Below, piece by piece: positions 20,001 through 32,800 of a stretch of 64,000 bases of DNA (position 1 is its first letter; each line of letters starts with the position of its first letter). The stretch is taken from the NCBI GenBank assembly GCA_029207755.1, contig JARCOQ010000016.1, forward strand, positions 12,166,307 through 12,230,306, written 5' to 3'. The position numbers were made by a program, and so were the translations under genes. The notes under the pieces were generated by a model. It was not told the DNA's origin, did not search any database, and saw nothing but the letters and a program-made list of their open reading frames with translations. The DNA is from Chamaea fasciata (Eukaryota; Chordata; Aves; Passeriformes; Sylviidae).

Positions 20001-23000
20001 TGAAAGCAATAGCCAGTTTGTCCCTGTACCTTCATTTCCACAGTCCCCCTGAATAAGGGCTAAAACTGGTCTCAAATCTGCAAATCTATATGGCCTCTCC
20101 CTGCACATCTCCTTTGGAGATTTATTTTACTACTGGACCTTCTTCACAAGTCTGAACATATCCATATGACAGTAAATCTTTCTGCAAAGCTCGTCTCTGC
20201 CTGTGCTACAGGTGCTTAACCCTGGTAGGCTTAAAAAACACTGCTCAGAACAATACATTATTTTAAAAGAGCATACATTGTGGGACTGGATGAACCTTTC
20301 CTGGTTTACAATCCTATTTTCTAAGGAAGAGGTGGCAGAAGGAGAGGTATTTCCAAAACTGAAAGAGCCCGGAGAAAAGCTCTGGCATGTCGAGCAGAAC
20401 CATATGGCTAATCTACAGCAACCACATCCAACAGCGTTTGTGTTTGCACAGTGCAGGGGCCTGGACAGCAGCCACAGCATCCACGCTCCAGAATTAGTGA
20501 GAATATACACACCACTTCTGGGAGAGAAAAGTTATAGCCTGAAAACTGTTTATAATCAATGTGAACTGGCTGGCTTTTATAGTAGAACATTAGATTAAAT
20601 AAGATAGCAAAAATATTGAAGCAGTTCTGCATTTGCTGAGCGCGCGCCCGGTGAGATGGAGAACACAGCAAATGCCTTTGCATTTTAGCTGCAGAAGAAA
20701 TTCAGATTAGATGCTGCTACACAGAAATTGATAGCAAGTAGGTATTCAATCAGAAAAGTGGTTTTCTTTTAAATATTACAATCACATGGTATAGTACATC
20801 ACTTGTGTCAAGTTAAATTTAATCATATCAATGTACTTAAAGGAAAAAACGAATACCTGCTCATATACCCATGCCAAGAGGGATTATATGAGACTTTATG
20901 AAGCCAATTCCTTTTATCTAATATTCTGGTATCTGTATGGAACAATTTTGGTATGTATTATACCCTCAGACTAATCTATTCCATCATCAGTTTAATGCAC
21001 AGCAAATGTGCCTGAACTCCTGGTGACAGCATCGTGTGTCCTGCCAGTTACTGACATTCTCCTGTGGAACAGCAAAGGCATTTTCCTTGGAACAGTAAAA
21101 GGCATAAAGAGCGCTGCTAATTTCCCTGAGAGTAAAACAATACCATCATCTGCTTTTAAATGTGTTAAGAACACGTTTAAAAAGAAACAAAAACCTATGT
21201 GCTCACTAATGCTCACTGATTTTCGTGAGATTTAGCATCAGGGATGTGAAGGACTGTGCTCTGGAAAAGGTGTCTGAGCAATGCAACACACAAACTGGAT
21301 GGGTTTTTACTGAAATGCACTTTTTCTACATATGTTTAATGGCTTACCTGAAAAACAACAAAAAATGATCACTATGTAATTCATCAGAAATAAACCAGTT
21401 TTCAGCTGCTAAATACAACAAAAGCCTTGAAACTTGAACTGAATTCTGGGAAAGTAATCAAAACTCTTAAGTGACACATATGTCAGGCATGCACTTAGGC
21501 AGACGCAGTCCACCTCAGAACGCACGAAGACTGATGGATAAAACTCAGGATCCAAAATAGAGACCTAAGAGGCACAACCCGCCTCTACAAATGCACCGGG
21601 TCTATTTTGCCAAGCCTTTTAGTGAATTCTCATCTCTTCTCATTCATGTCCTGACTCACTTTTCCCAATATTTCAAATCTCCCTTTGCCCCCTTTCCTCT
21701 TCTCCATATTGTCCTCCTTTACTATTTCCTCTTTCTGCAATTACCCACACCAATCTGATTCTCCCCTTTATTATTTACTGCAGCAATTGAGAGTACAGTA
21801 GGTACAAAATGTTACCTGATTGACATGGGAACACAATAACTCTGCCTAAGTTACTGAATGAGAAGAGATGACCTCCACATGTATCTTAACTTGGATGCAA
21901 AATATCTCATGTAATTGGGAGCTATTCTGAAGAGAAACAGGCTACATGATTGGTATGTTATAAAGTACTTCTTCATCTGCTCTCATTTATTCCTGACACC
22001 ATCGTAGCCAATTGATCCAGGATTTGGAGGGTGAAAATATGTTTTGAAACTTGACACAACCTTGGAAATACCCATTTGTAGGTCTTGATGAAAGGCTAAG
22101 TATATTAATTTTACTTACACAGTATATCTATATATACATATATGTATTGTGTAAATCACCACAAAGGCTTCACTGCTCCTTGGCTGACCTCATGTATTAA
22201 CAAAAACCTTCTGTGTTTAAAACAGATTCCTAAATTCTACAGCTATTAATATGTCCCGTCAACAGTTCTAAAGAACAGTAGGGGGAAAAAAGAAAAATAA
22301 AAAATCAAACCAGCTAATTCCAGTTAATAAAAGGTCAAAATGGAAATTTAAAACCTCCAATAAAGAGGTGTGCAGTGACTAACGGTATCAATTAAGAAAA
22401 GCAATGCACACTAAATTCAATTTTAGTGCAACACACACATCTATGTGTTCATACGAAGAACCAAATTCAATGGAGACTTATGAAGCATAGTAAATTGATC
22501 TGAATATGTTGTTTGCTAATAAGGATTATGAAATAAAATTTTCAAATTATTGTTTTAACTTCATTTTAGTAACACAGATTGAACACCAGTTAAACAACCT
22601 GAACTCAAGGCTTCTCACACGCTTCAGAAGCAAACAAATTATGATATAAAATATTTCCAATTAGACAGAGAATATTACATTAATTCAAACAATTCAAGCA
22701 GTGCGCATTGCAAAAGCCCCTATTGCTCTGTGCAGAAAAGTGAGAGCAAGGGTGAAGCTACCCTGAACTTCATCTCACTTTCCCCCTTTCTTGGTTTTTG
22801 ACAATTTAAACTATTTATTTTTGTTTCCATTGCTTACAAACATAAACCAGAAATTTAAGAGCTTAGTTTGCTGCTAGAATTTGCCAGTTAACATCTTACA
22901 TCTCGTGAACCTGAAAGAGCAACATCACTGCACCTTTGCAGTTCAAAATGTATTTAAAAATAAATAAATTAGCAAGCTACTACACACCCTGAGCTACAGA

Positions 23001-23006
23001 GCCCAC
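17061..23006. other. RBFOX1 intron, mostly unique sequence
   Basis: This intronic stretch has an A17 run (19285-19301) and a short, imperfect TA-rich piece near 22125-22150. High-complexity sequence near 19490-19670 contains a GATCATTTGCAT word. A minus-strand CAG|GTGAGT donor word occurs at 18557-18565 without a convincing exon. I recognise no gene. Confidence 0.7.
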
Positions 23007-23042
23007 CTGAATGGGGGCTGCCATTGTCGTAGGTGAAGAGTT
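23007..23042 (-). CDS. candidate 36-nt phase-0 microexon of RBFOX1
   Basis: On the minus strand, a T-rich tract (about 23045-23075) ends in TTCTATTAG. It is followed by 36 nt that read Asn-Ser-Ser-Pro-Thr-Thr-Met-Ala-Ala-Pro-Ile-Gln and end CAG|GTGGGC. The length is a multiple of three and the frame joins the exon at 9489 at phase 0, giving Ala-Ala-Pro-Ile-Gln-Gly-Asn-Gln-Glu. The internal Met (23024) has A at -3 and G at +4, and the TAG that ends the acceptor would be an in-frame stop if the segment were read unspliced. It could be a cassette microexon or carry an alternative start. I do not recognise the peptide from a known isoform. A chance acceptor-open frame-donor combination remains possible in a window this size. 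Confidence 0.38.
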
Positions 23043-25198
23043 CTAATAGAATTGCACAAAACAAAAAGACAAATGATTTAAAAGTGAAAGCAGAGCATCC
23101 AAGAATCTGTGCAGAAGGAAGTAAGCTCTCCCTTCAGCAATGTAAATTTCTCATGCCAACAAACTCTAACATAACAGTGTAACTTGCAGGCCCTCAAGCT
23201 TGTCTGATAGTTTTTAAAATAATCTCTGGTTATTGCGGGTTTTATGTTTGGTGGCTCTTTAGAATAATTTCAGGCAAGTTTTATAGAAAAATTACCCAGG
23301 GTTCATTCCCATGTAGCACTGGGGTTTGAAATACAAATTACTTAAGTATTAGACAGGAATAATTAATCCACTCGAACAAAACCCTCTACAACTGTATTTG
23401 CCCGGTACGTACTATTAGTCAGCTCTATGTTAACTGCAACCTCAAAAAAACCCCCATGGAATTTAGATGAAACATAGCTTTTATATATGCTTTCAGGAAG
23501 AAAACAGAAAAAATACTGACATAAATATAAAAATAATCAGAAAGAGGTGAAGATACATAGAAGTATGTATATTATCATTTTGCTTATTACCATTTCCAGT
23601 CTACTCAACCCAGCTAACATGGTTAACTCAATTCAAAACAGGTCTGTGAAAACCAGTAGTAAAAGAAACACTAATATTCATAAATAATTATCTAGAATTA
23701 ATCTCTTTTTTCATGTATGAAGCTTTTACTTCCCAGAAAACCTTATTGTGAAGAATCACCTCTGACAACCAAACTGCCTCTCTACAGAAGGTACAATTTT
23801 CTCTGTGACCGTGGAAGAAAAGAGGAATTTTAGATGTTTTCAAGAAGGAAAGCAGACCGAGCAGATACAGAGAACTGGGTTTCAAACAAGGAAGTCCCTT
23901 CCCTTGAATGAGCTCACCAGGATTAGAAATTCAGCAGAATCCAAACTTTTACATCCAATTAGAACCCTAAATTTTTGCACGCTGCTGTAAATGGCAAAGC
24001 ACTGAAGGTGTCTGGCAGCAACAGGGAGATCTGCACAGACTCAGCCCAAGGTGCATTTCCCTTTCCAGAGATAAGCATGTCCCATAAAGACTCTTTGCTG
24101 AACGTCTTCTTCGTTTCACGTATCAGTGGTTTTGCTTTGCAGAAATTGTTACATCTTTTTAACTCTAAGCCCCCGAACTGAGCAAGAACAGTGCAGCAGA
24201 AGCACAGTTGTGCTGCAGCGAGACTAATCTATTTCCTGAGACACTGTTAGACCAGATTCTGGGATGTGGACAGTTTTTATGAATACACTGCACTTTGCAG
24301 TCAGATGATCATCAAGGAAATGACAATGCCCAACATGTCACCCTCTGCAAGGTCAGAGGAAATTTGGAAGCTCCTTACGTGTATTTGCACAATTCAGCTG
24401 GTTTGGCTTTTTGGACCCTAAAAATGGCTCAGTGTGTGCAACCCAGCTCGCCACTGAAACAGACAAATTCTGGTAACATAATATATTTGTTCTGTCTCAA
24501 CCAGGAGACTATGAGCATCCAGCTGGAGCTTCTTGAAGTTCCACAGTCATTCCTGCAATGATCTGGGTGGGCACTCCCTTCATTTAACAGCAGGCTTGTG
24601 GAAAACAAGCAAGGTAAGGACAATATGCAGGAATATCCCGTGACCTAAAAAAAGAAAACATGCAATAACTACTCTATTTGCAAGAACCATTCATTTTGAG
24701 AATTTATGTTCAAATGTGAGCAGGGACACCTGGATTTGAAAAAAAGTCTGCACTTGTGAACTCAGAAAAACAAATACTCTTGCTAGCTTAAAACACACAC
24801 ATTCACTCACACGAGAAGAAAGGCTGCAAAAGGAATAAATACTTGACCTGAGAGATTAGCAGTGACTGGAAAATAAAAATCTGCCTAAAGTCTCAACAGA
24901 AACAATAGTAACCCTTTAGGTTATACAGATGCACACCTAAGGCTGCTATTTTTCACAGATTTAAAATATTTCTTCCCTTCTGTCTGGGTTCAGTGAAACT
25001 TTGATCTAAAAACAGAAGGCTGACAGAGGATCCCAGTCACTAAAGAGACAGGAGAGAAAGTGGCAGCTGGACCATCCCCACCCCTGAAGTGGCAGCAAGG
25101 CAGTGGTAGGAGAGCCTGCAGGTACAGACAGCATTTTAAAGCTTTGCATGTCTGTGCCACACGCATTTTTATCAAAGCACTAAAGACAAAGGCTGTGC
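23043..25198. other. RBFOX1 intron, no gene recognised
   Basis: This is AT-rich intronic sequence. The first part (23043-23100) would be the polypyrimidine and branch region of the candidate microexon. Open frames at 23800-24620 are short, on both strands and without recognisable domains. Confidence 0.7.
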
Positions 25199-25630
25199 AA
25201 ACTCTCCAGACAACCTACTCCAATGTAAAACTGCTCTCATGGGGAAAGCTTCTCTTCATAACCACTTATTCCAGTTTTGCAGTCTGTGTTGTCTCTTGTC
25301 CTCCCACCATACACCTCTGGGAAGAGACTTGTTCCTTCTTGATATCCTTTGTGAGCACTAAAAGCCAGCTCTTTGGTCATTCTGGAGCCTTCCCTTCTCC
25401 AGGCTGAACAAGCACAGCTCCCTCAGCCTCTTACCATCAGCACATCCTGGGGGCCCTGTGCTGAACCTTCTTTCTGGTATTGGAGAGCCACAAACTGGGT
25501 CAAATACCCTGGATGAAATTTAACAAGTACCAGGTAGACGGACAAAATCCCCTCTGCCAATTTACTGGTTACTCTGCTGCTTATCCAGGCCAGGACACTG
25601 TTGGCTTCCTCTGCTGCCAGAGCAAATACA
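25199..25630 (-). mobile_element. CR1 LINE fragment (- orientation)
   Basis: Read on the + strand, this matches the reverse complement of the CR1 3' region. Blocks include 'CTCCAGACAACCTACTCCA' (about 25203), 'GTTGTCTCTTGTCC' (about 25288), 'TTCTCCAGGCTGAACAAGC' followed by 'CTCCCTCAGCCTCTTA' (about 25395-25435), 'CTGGGGGCCCTG' and 'CAGGACACTGTTGGCTTCCTCTGCTGCCAGAGC' (about 25590-25622). It lacks the tail octamers and is broken by indels, so it is an old 5'- and 3'-truncated copy. It has the same orientation as RBFOX1 transcription and the opposite orientation to the CR1 at 16300-17060. Confidence 0.87.
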
Positions 25631-26129
25631 CCCATCCAATGGAAATTCACTGCTGGAAATGCTCACAGGTGCAGGATCATTGAGATGGGATGTGAACACA
25701 TCCCAGCTGCTCCAGGAACACCAGGTCTGAGGGCAGAGAGCTGCTGGCTCTCTGTGGCCACACACCCTAGCAGCATGAGGAGCTTGGACAGTCCTGCTAC
25801 AACCTTCTGGTTGCAAACAAGAAACAGATCTGCATTACAGAAGTTTCAAACTGCAGATAAATTGTCAGAAATTAACAGTTTTAGTAAGAAGGAGGAAAAC
25901 ATGTCTCATTTTTAAGGAAATCCTGACCAATTTATTTTACCTCTATCAATAAAAATAATAATAATAAAGCTCTACAGCCATTACTCACAGCAGCCACTAC
26001 CTGACATGATCATTTTAACACAACATCTGAGATAAATAGAAGAGGGAAAGGGTAGGACAGATAGTGGGTGGCAGGATGTGTATTTTCAAGGCAAAAAGAG
26101 ATAAAGGTATTACAAACACCAGCATTTAC

Positions 26130-26560
26130 ATGGCGAGTCACATCACCCACCGTAAACCCGTGATTTAGTAGGTTGCTTAAGAGCTAGGAGAGCTCTCCAG
26201 CCTAGCCCGAGCCCATTTAGCACATTAGCTCGTCCTAATGGGGAGCTCTGATCCAGAAACGCTCAGCACCTCTGCCTGCGGGTATTGCCACACAATGCAA
26301 ATGAAGTTGTAAAGTGAAATCAACTCATCAATCACAATCACAAGGGGACACTGGGCAATGCGAAAGGATTAGTGTTTCAGCCCTGCTCAGGTCTTTCCTA
26401 GCACCACTCTGCTTTAATTAAATACCACCTCGAGTGCTTTATTACCAGCAGAAATCTCAGCGTTGAAGGCTGGCATGCTGCAGTCTAAGTGCTGGAGCTA
26501 ATTAGAAATGAGGAAGAGAAACATGTTCATTAAAAAGTGTGGGATTCCCCTACCAGGGAT
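26130..26560. promoter_or_regulatory. candidate conserved enhancer-like element
   Basis: About 430 bp of high-complexity sequence contain a perfect POU octamer ATGCAAAT (26295-26302), TTAATTAA (26414-26421), the palindrome CTAATTAG (26498-26505) and several ATCAATCA/AATCACAATCAC words. There is no repeat signature or long frame. The density of homeodomain and POU-type words in unique sequence is typical of developmental enhancers inside large neuronal genes. Conservation and activity are inferred, not seen. Confidence 0.35.
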
Positions 26561-27260
26561 GGTGCACACTTTGGAATAAAAACTTGCCTTTCTGTGGATT
26601 TAGAATAATATGGTAAATGGCTTTTATTAAGGTGAAATCTTTTACTTTGAACCACATGCCTGCTATTGTCTTAAGTAAAGCCAGATTTAGCTATATCCAC
26701 CAGACCATTGTTAGAATTTAAAAGATTCTTGGCTTATGGTTAGCTGATAAAAGCCTTAATTCCTCTTCTTCTAACATTTGATACACTAATTTAAATTTTT
26801 TCAGACTTGGCACACTCAAGGGCTTTTTGCCTTACTTCCCTGGATATACATAAGCTAGTCATTACTATTTATGAATGCGATGAAAGGAAACATTAAACAG
26901 TCAAAGAAATATAAATCTTAGATTCTAACACAGAGAGCGCAACAGCAGGATTAAAAACAAAACAAAATGAAACAAAAACCTGAAGCAAATACAAAGACAT
27001 TTGCAATTTAAAGCAATACAATATAGCGGAAAAGCAGTTTTCTCTTCCACTTGACTGCCAAGTGACCTGACTCAGGATTTTATGGCTTTTCCCAGGAACA
27101 AGCTGAGAATATCAGTAGCATCCAAAACTTCGCAGAGAAATCACATTATCATGAGCAAAAGCGAGAAGGAGACAGAACTTCTGATTTGAGTGATAAACTA
27201 AAAGTTTTCCTAATTTTTAGTGAGGATAATATGGAAATAGAAAATTGCTTTGGGCCAGCA

Positions 27261-27321
27261 AAATTAGATAAATTTACGTTTAATGTAAATCTTAGATTTA
27301 AATTAGATAAATTTACCTTTA
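27261..27321 (+). repeat. two-copy 39-bp-period direct repeat
   Basis: A 22-bp AT-rich sequence starting AAATTAGATAAATTTAC occurs at 27261-27282 and again at 27300-27321 with one mismatch. The spacing suggests a small tandem duplication. Confidence 0.8.
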
Positions 27322-29399
27322 AGGAAAAGACCTGAAGAAGGCCTATACATGGCTTACATCCCACTCAGCTAATTAGGGGGAAGCTTTCTTGTTTAGTTTT
27401 GTGTATCACACTTATTTTTGATGTCTGAGTTAGGTGATTTCCAAATGCCACTAACACCTCAAATATTATCAATCAAAAACCCTATAGCTTTTTAAATAAC
27501 CCATTCACTGTTGTTTGAGTAATGCCCAGAAAGATCAGCTTCAAGTTAGCCTGAATTTAATTTTTCAACTACCATGCTAAACACTAATGAAAATACTCTT
27601 ACTTCCAAGGGAAACAGATGGCTTTAAATAGTTACTTATTTCAACATATGGAAACCAACCACTGAACTATGAAGCAGCAAACAGCAAACTCTATCATTAT
27701 TAATTCTGACTAATAAGAAAAAATATAAGAAAAATATGACACATAAGACAATCTAGCTTCTAAACTAAAATCTGGCTTAGTTTAAATTGCAACAGAACAA
27801 GGAAGGTTTCAAAAAATATTTGTTTAAGCAACAGTGTTAGATTCTGGTTTAGGTTGTTAAAAAAATAGAAAAGAAAAAATAAAACAATTTTTGTATAAAA
27901 CAGTGATTGTGGTGCATATACATTTTAGATTCATCTATCACCTTAAAGCCCCTACAACTGTAAACTGCTTTGTAAAGAGTTCTCTCACCGTGAGCAGGCA
28001 TTGAGGAGCTCCTGGAGCTCCCTCTGAACCAAAGCTGCTCCCCAAACAGGACACAAAAACCATCTGCAAAGGGAACAACTGGCTTGATGGGAAGGCAGCA
28101 AAGGAATCCCCAGCGCAGGGATGGGCAGCCCTGGGACTGGCCAGGAGAGCAGAGCTCCCTCTGCTAATCTGGAAAGCAAATTGAAGCTGTATTAAACTGC
28201 AAATCAAGCACAATCAGCACACCAGCTCTGCTGCTCCTGTGAAAAACATCCTCACCAGCAATGGAATGATGGCTGATGCTTCCCAAAAGTATTAAGAGCA
28301 AATGAATCTTACCCTGGTCTTATCATTGCAGTTTTCTTCAGCCAAGGATGAAGAGGTTTGCCAGCTAAATATGTGTCGGGTTTTTTTGACTTAAATAAAA
28401 TATAGCTTAAGTGAATTAAACTAGTTTATTCTGCCATCTCAGGCAGCTGGCAACTTTTCTAAAGCTGCAGCAAAACTTTGCCCTTTTTTGCTTATTTTTT
28501 TTCTTTTCTTCTATCAGCTTATATAACAATATATTTTAAAGGTACCCCTATATTATCCTCAGCTGGTGGGCAGAATTGTGCTGTCTTTAGAATAGTTTTT
28601 TAGGAGTCTATTTCTTAAAAAGAAGAAAAAAAAAAAAGAAAGAAAAAAAGGCAGCTTAGGCGTTCCATGATTTCTGAGCAGAACATTCCCTATGTGGGAG
28701 TGCCTCATCTGCATAGCGGCATGTGGGTAGGATTTGGACAAGAGCACTGAAGGACCTGACAATCACAGAGAGATATGTGGGAAATCTCTTTTAAATGTAA
28801 AAAGACCTCGCCCAGCTTTCACTAACTTAAGTAAACATAATTTCCAAGGGAGGAATGAATGCATAAACTATCATGAGGCAGAAATGGGCTCGGAGCACTG
28901 CAATTTCTGTTGTGTACTAAAATACACCCAAGAAAAATTTCTTATTCTGTCCTAGGTCTAACACAGCAAAAAATCAGTGAGAAATGGAATTTTGATCAAT
29001 GTTAAAAATCTGCATGTGATTTTTTTCCAGCTAATGACATGCAGAACAAGTTATAGCTGATTTCTGCCACTGACATTCTGTCAATGTAATAATAGATCCC
29101 TCTTTTGACGTAACTTGACTACCATTAGCATTCTAAATATAGTGATCTGTTTTCTTAATACCTCCTCAGAAAACTGAAGTAAAAACGTAAAACAGAAGGC
29201 AACCTGGGCCAGTTTCTTGTGCACAGAACGTGTCTCCAATGCACTGCTCTCTAGAAATTTGTAAATCCAGCTGCTTACCAGCCTGGTAGAGAGTAAATTT
29301 ACAGTTTGAACCAAACTGAGATTACTAGCCTGCAAAAAATACCTCTGCAGAAGCCAACATGAAAAGCTTGGTTTGTTCAAACCTGAGACATTTTGAAGC
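27322..29399. other. RBFOX1 intron, no gene recognised
   Basis: This is AT-rich intronic sequence with a more GC-rich patch at about 27985-28170 and an A-rich, G-interrupted run near 28620-28650. The frames on the minus strand over the GC patch show no recognisable domain. Confidence 0.65.
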
Positions 29400-29800
29400 A
29401 GTCTGTGGAGCTGCCCGCTCCCTTGAAGAGAGAGCTGAGCAGCCTGACTCACGCTCCTGGCTGGGAAACGAGACATTGTCACTGCTCCTGAAAACATGGT
29501 CAGGACTGCCCCCAGGTTCCTCTGCATGATGTCATCACCCAGCAACTGCACTGACTCTGGGGAGGCTCTTGCAGCTTTCGTGAGTTCCCAGTCTGGCCCA
29601 CTCTGCTGGGGTGTATTTGATGAGGAGGTGTTGGCCAGGGACAGGGTGCAGGGCTGGGGCTGTGCCAGCCCTGCCAGGGCACCCTGGGCACAGCAGGGCC
29701 AGCAGAGCAGCAGCAGCTGCTGCCAGTGCTGCTCCGCATGCTCCGCGCCCTTTACATGCCGGGACAGCACAAACCACCTGGGCTTCGGCTCCGCTGGGAA
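29400..29800. other. GC-rich patch with inverted repeats, unassigned
   Basis: This stretch is markedly GC-rich compared with its surroundings. It includes GGGCTG...CAGCCC stem-like words near 29650-29672 and the palindrome GCAGCAGCTGCTGC near 29708-29721. The longest uninterpreted frame of the window (229 codons, minus, 29081-29770) crosses it, but frames are also open on the + strand and the translations look like composition artefacts. I cannot assign it to a repeat family or exon. Confidence 0.4.
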
Positions 29801-32800
29801 ACAAACACTGAATCAGCATCCTTGGGTCCCTTAATCCTAAATTTAGCAAACCATTCCAACTACCAAAGAAACTACCTGTCAATTTTTAAACTAACAACAG
29901 GGTTTTGTGTATTTCTTGTATTTCCTTTGGGTTGCCGTCCTAACTTGGACAATAGAGACTTGCACAACTCTGAAATAATTTCACTAAAATGAACACATTA
30001 ACATAACTTGTGAAGCTCCTTTTCTGCAAACTCAGCTTTCATATAATCCTAAACAATATCTATTCTATATTTTGTAATTCAGACACAGGTTAGGCCATCC
30101 TAAAATACAGAAATGTTTCTGTCCCTTAATTAATACGTGCCAAAGTAATGTTTACGGGTAAGTTCATTCACAAGCAGTGGCAATAAAGTAAACTATAACC
30201 CAAACCAGTGTGTTCTGTGTTACTAGAGTTCCTTACATTTTCATACATATTGGGTATGTCATTATTGCATAAAAAGATGCATGCCTTCAATCCAATCTTT
30301 AAATGAATGTAAACTGTTATTTAAAGTCACCACATTCTAAAAATAACAGAATGGAAAAAAGCAGGGAATGAAACATGTTATAAACTGGTCATCTGGACTA
30401 CCCAAAGTGACCAACCTATTCTATTTCTTCTTATTACTATCTCACAAAAAATTCACAGCCAGGTAAAACAACAAACAAACCCACCTCAAACTCAAACCAC
30501 CTTTCTAGAAAGATTAAAAAAACCTCTCAAAGCTGTGTTCATATGGCATTTTCCACATTAACCTGGAGGTACCGAAGACCTCTTAGGTGTTTTTTCTCTC
30601 TGCTGAGCAATGCCAGTGCCAGTCCAAGCCCAGTATAACCCTGCCATCTTTTAAGTGCCAAGACAACTCAAAAGATTTGGTGGAAGAAAAAAAAAAAAAA
30701 ATCAAGACTGCTTCCAATTTCCCCGTGAGCAGCTTAGACTCAGACTTTGCCTTTGTGCAGTGAGCACTCACACCTCTCCCTCTGCCAGCCCTGCTGTAAA
30801 CACACACTGCTGCACTTCAGCCAACCTAGATGTTTACTGAGTGAGCTTGAGCTGCCTGCTCTGATCATTTCATTTTATGCCATTCCACGGTCATTAACAT
30901 CCAGGTTTAGCAGAGAAGCTGTTTAATTGTTCAGTCAAATAACGCATTTCAATTTACTGTTATGTCAGTGGCATTAGGAATTCCTACTGCCCAGTCCATA
31001 CAACAGGAAATAAAAATAAAAAACTGCTTACTTCACAAACATGAGAAATGTACAACTGCAGCATCAAGCGATTCATATCAATGGCATACAAAAGACAAGT
31101 GAAAAACACAAGCAAGAAGCACCTCTGGAGTTTAAATCTAAAAGAGGTTTGGGCAAAATAAAACCTGACTCTGGAAGAGGCACGGCACGTATCTGCCACA
31201 GCTGCTCAGAAAGGCAGGTGTCTGAATTTTGTAGCAGGTTTAACAACACGACTGTGGTGTATTGTTAAAAATCAAACCCACCTGCCTTCTTCTGCAGAAG
31301 GAACAAGAAAGGCTCCATCTCAAAGGCAGTCCCTACACACTAACCCTGCCCTGGTGCTGCCAGCCTGCCTTCCTGGGCCTGCAGCAGGACACAGGGCTCT
31401 CAGGAAAAAGAACTCTACCAGATCTAAGAGAAAGGGCTCACCTGTTTGCTTATTATAAATTCTTGACTGGGAATTTGGTCTCTTTTCATTCACAGACTTG
31501 AAATTTTGCCTTTAAAACACCTGCTGTAAGAACATCCACCCCAATAATGACTCAGTTGACATTTCTCACACATGTGCCCACAGGAGCATTACAAATGTTG
31601 TGAGAAACAGTAATGAGGTAAAGCCCGTTGTTCCCAGCTCAAATACTACCGGGCTTATTTGGCACAAGTCTACATCATGGAATACAGAAAGAAACAATGC
31701 CTCAGAAAGCAAAGAGGGAGTTACTGCTACAAAGTAATCTACAGCTAAATGCAAATTAACTGAAGATAAAAAACATTACAAATGACACAGATGATTCCAA
31801 ACATGCAACATGTCTGAGAGAAAAATCATTTTTCACAAACTGATTCACACAAATCCAGATAAAATGGGAACTGTGAAGCCGCTGACCAGGGGTTCCACAA
31901 GAGCTTCTCTTTCTGGAAAAGGGAGAGATGGAGCACTTGATTAAAGGGTTCCAAGATCCTCACTTTCTGCTATGAAAGAAATGCAAGGGCAAGAAGCAGA
32001 GATAACCAGAAAACCCCAGTGCCTCTACATAACCGAATCCCCCAAATCTAAAATTGGTATCTGTGAATAAAACCCCAAAACCAAACAACAAAACTACACA
32101 CTAGTTCTCAAAGGAACAACAAAATCCCTAGGGAGATCCTAGGACACACTTGTCTTAGTCAACAGAGTTACTTTAAATTGAAATACGAAACTTAATTCCC
32201 AAAAGTTTGGGGGTTTTTCTAATTTTTTTTTTTTTTAAGTCTGACATCAGATCACTTCTAGTCCCTTTTGGGACTGTGTAATGATAAGACAAAGGAAATT
32301 TAGAAAGGTTACTCATTCTTGATCTCTCTTTCAGGTATGTGCAGGCTCCTGAAAAACCACGTCAGGCAGGAACAGGAATAATCAAAGAAACCTCAATTTC
32401 TACTTTCATTTTCTTAGAAAAATATAACAGCATCAATCCCAATACAACAACACTAATTTAAACTTCTTCCTTAATGAACTGGGTTTTGCAGTGCCTGTAT
32501 TTCATAAACATGGGCTAATGACCTCCGATACTTTGCCTGTGTTTTCTAAATTCTTTTTTTTCTAATGTTGTGGTTTTAAGGGTGGTCTGCTTAAAGCTAC
32601 CAGAGTAAATTATTTTAGCCCTGTGAACCCACTGAAAAAATTGCAATCAGAGAATAGATCTAAGATCTTTTTTAAATGACAATACTAATATTTTACATGT
32701 TTCCAGCACTGCATTCCTTCACTAGTATCGAGTCAATTTAAGAGAACCCCTTTTGTGTGACAGATTATGGCTGCCTGCCACACGCAGATTTAAATGTGTA

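Noticed and set aside
29081..29770. 229-codon minus-strand open frame
   Set aside because: It crosses a GC-rich patch where frames are open on both strands. The translation has no recognisable domain, and no splice or promoter signal defines a gene.
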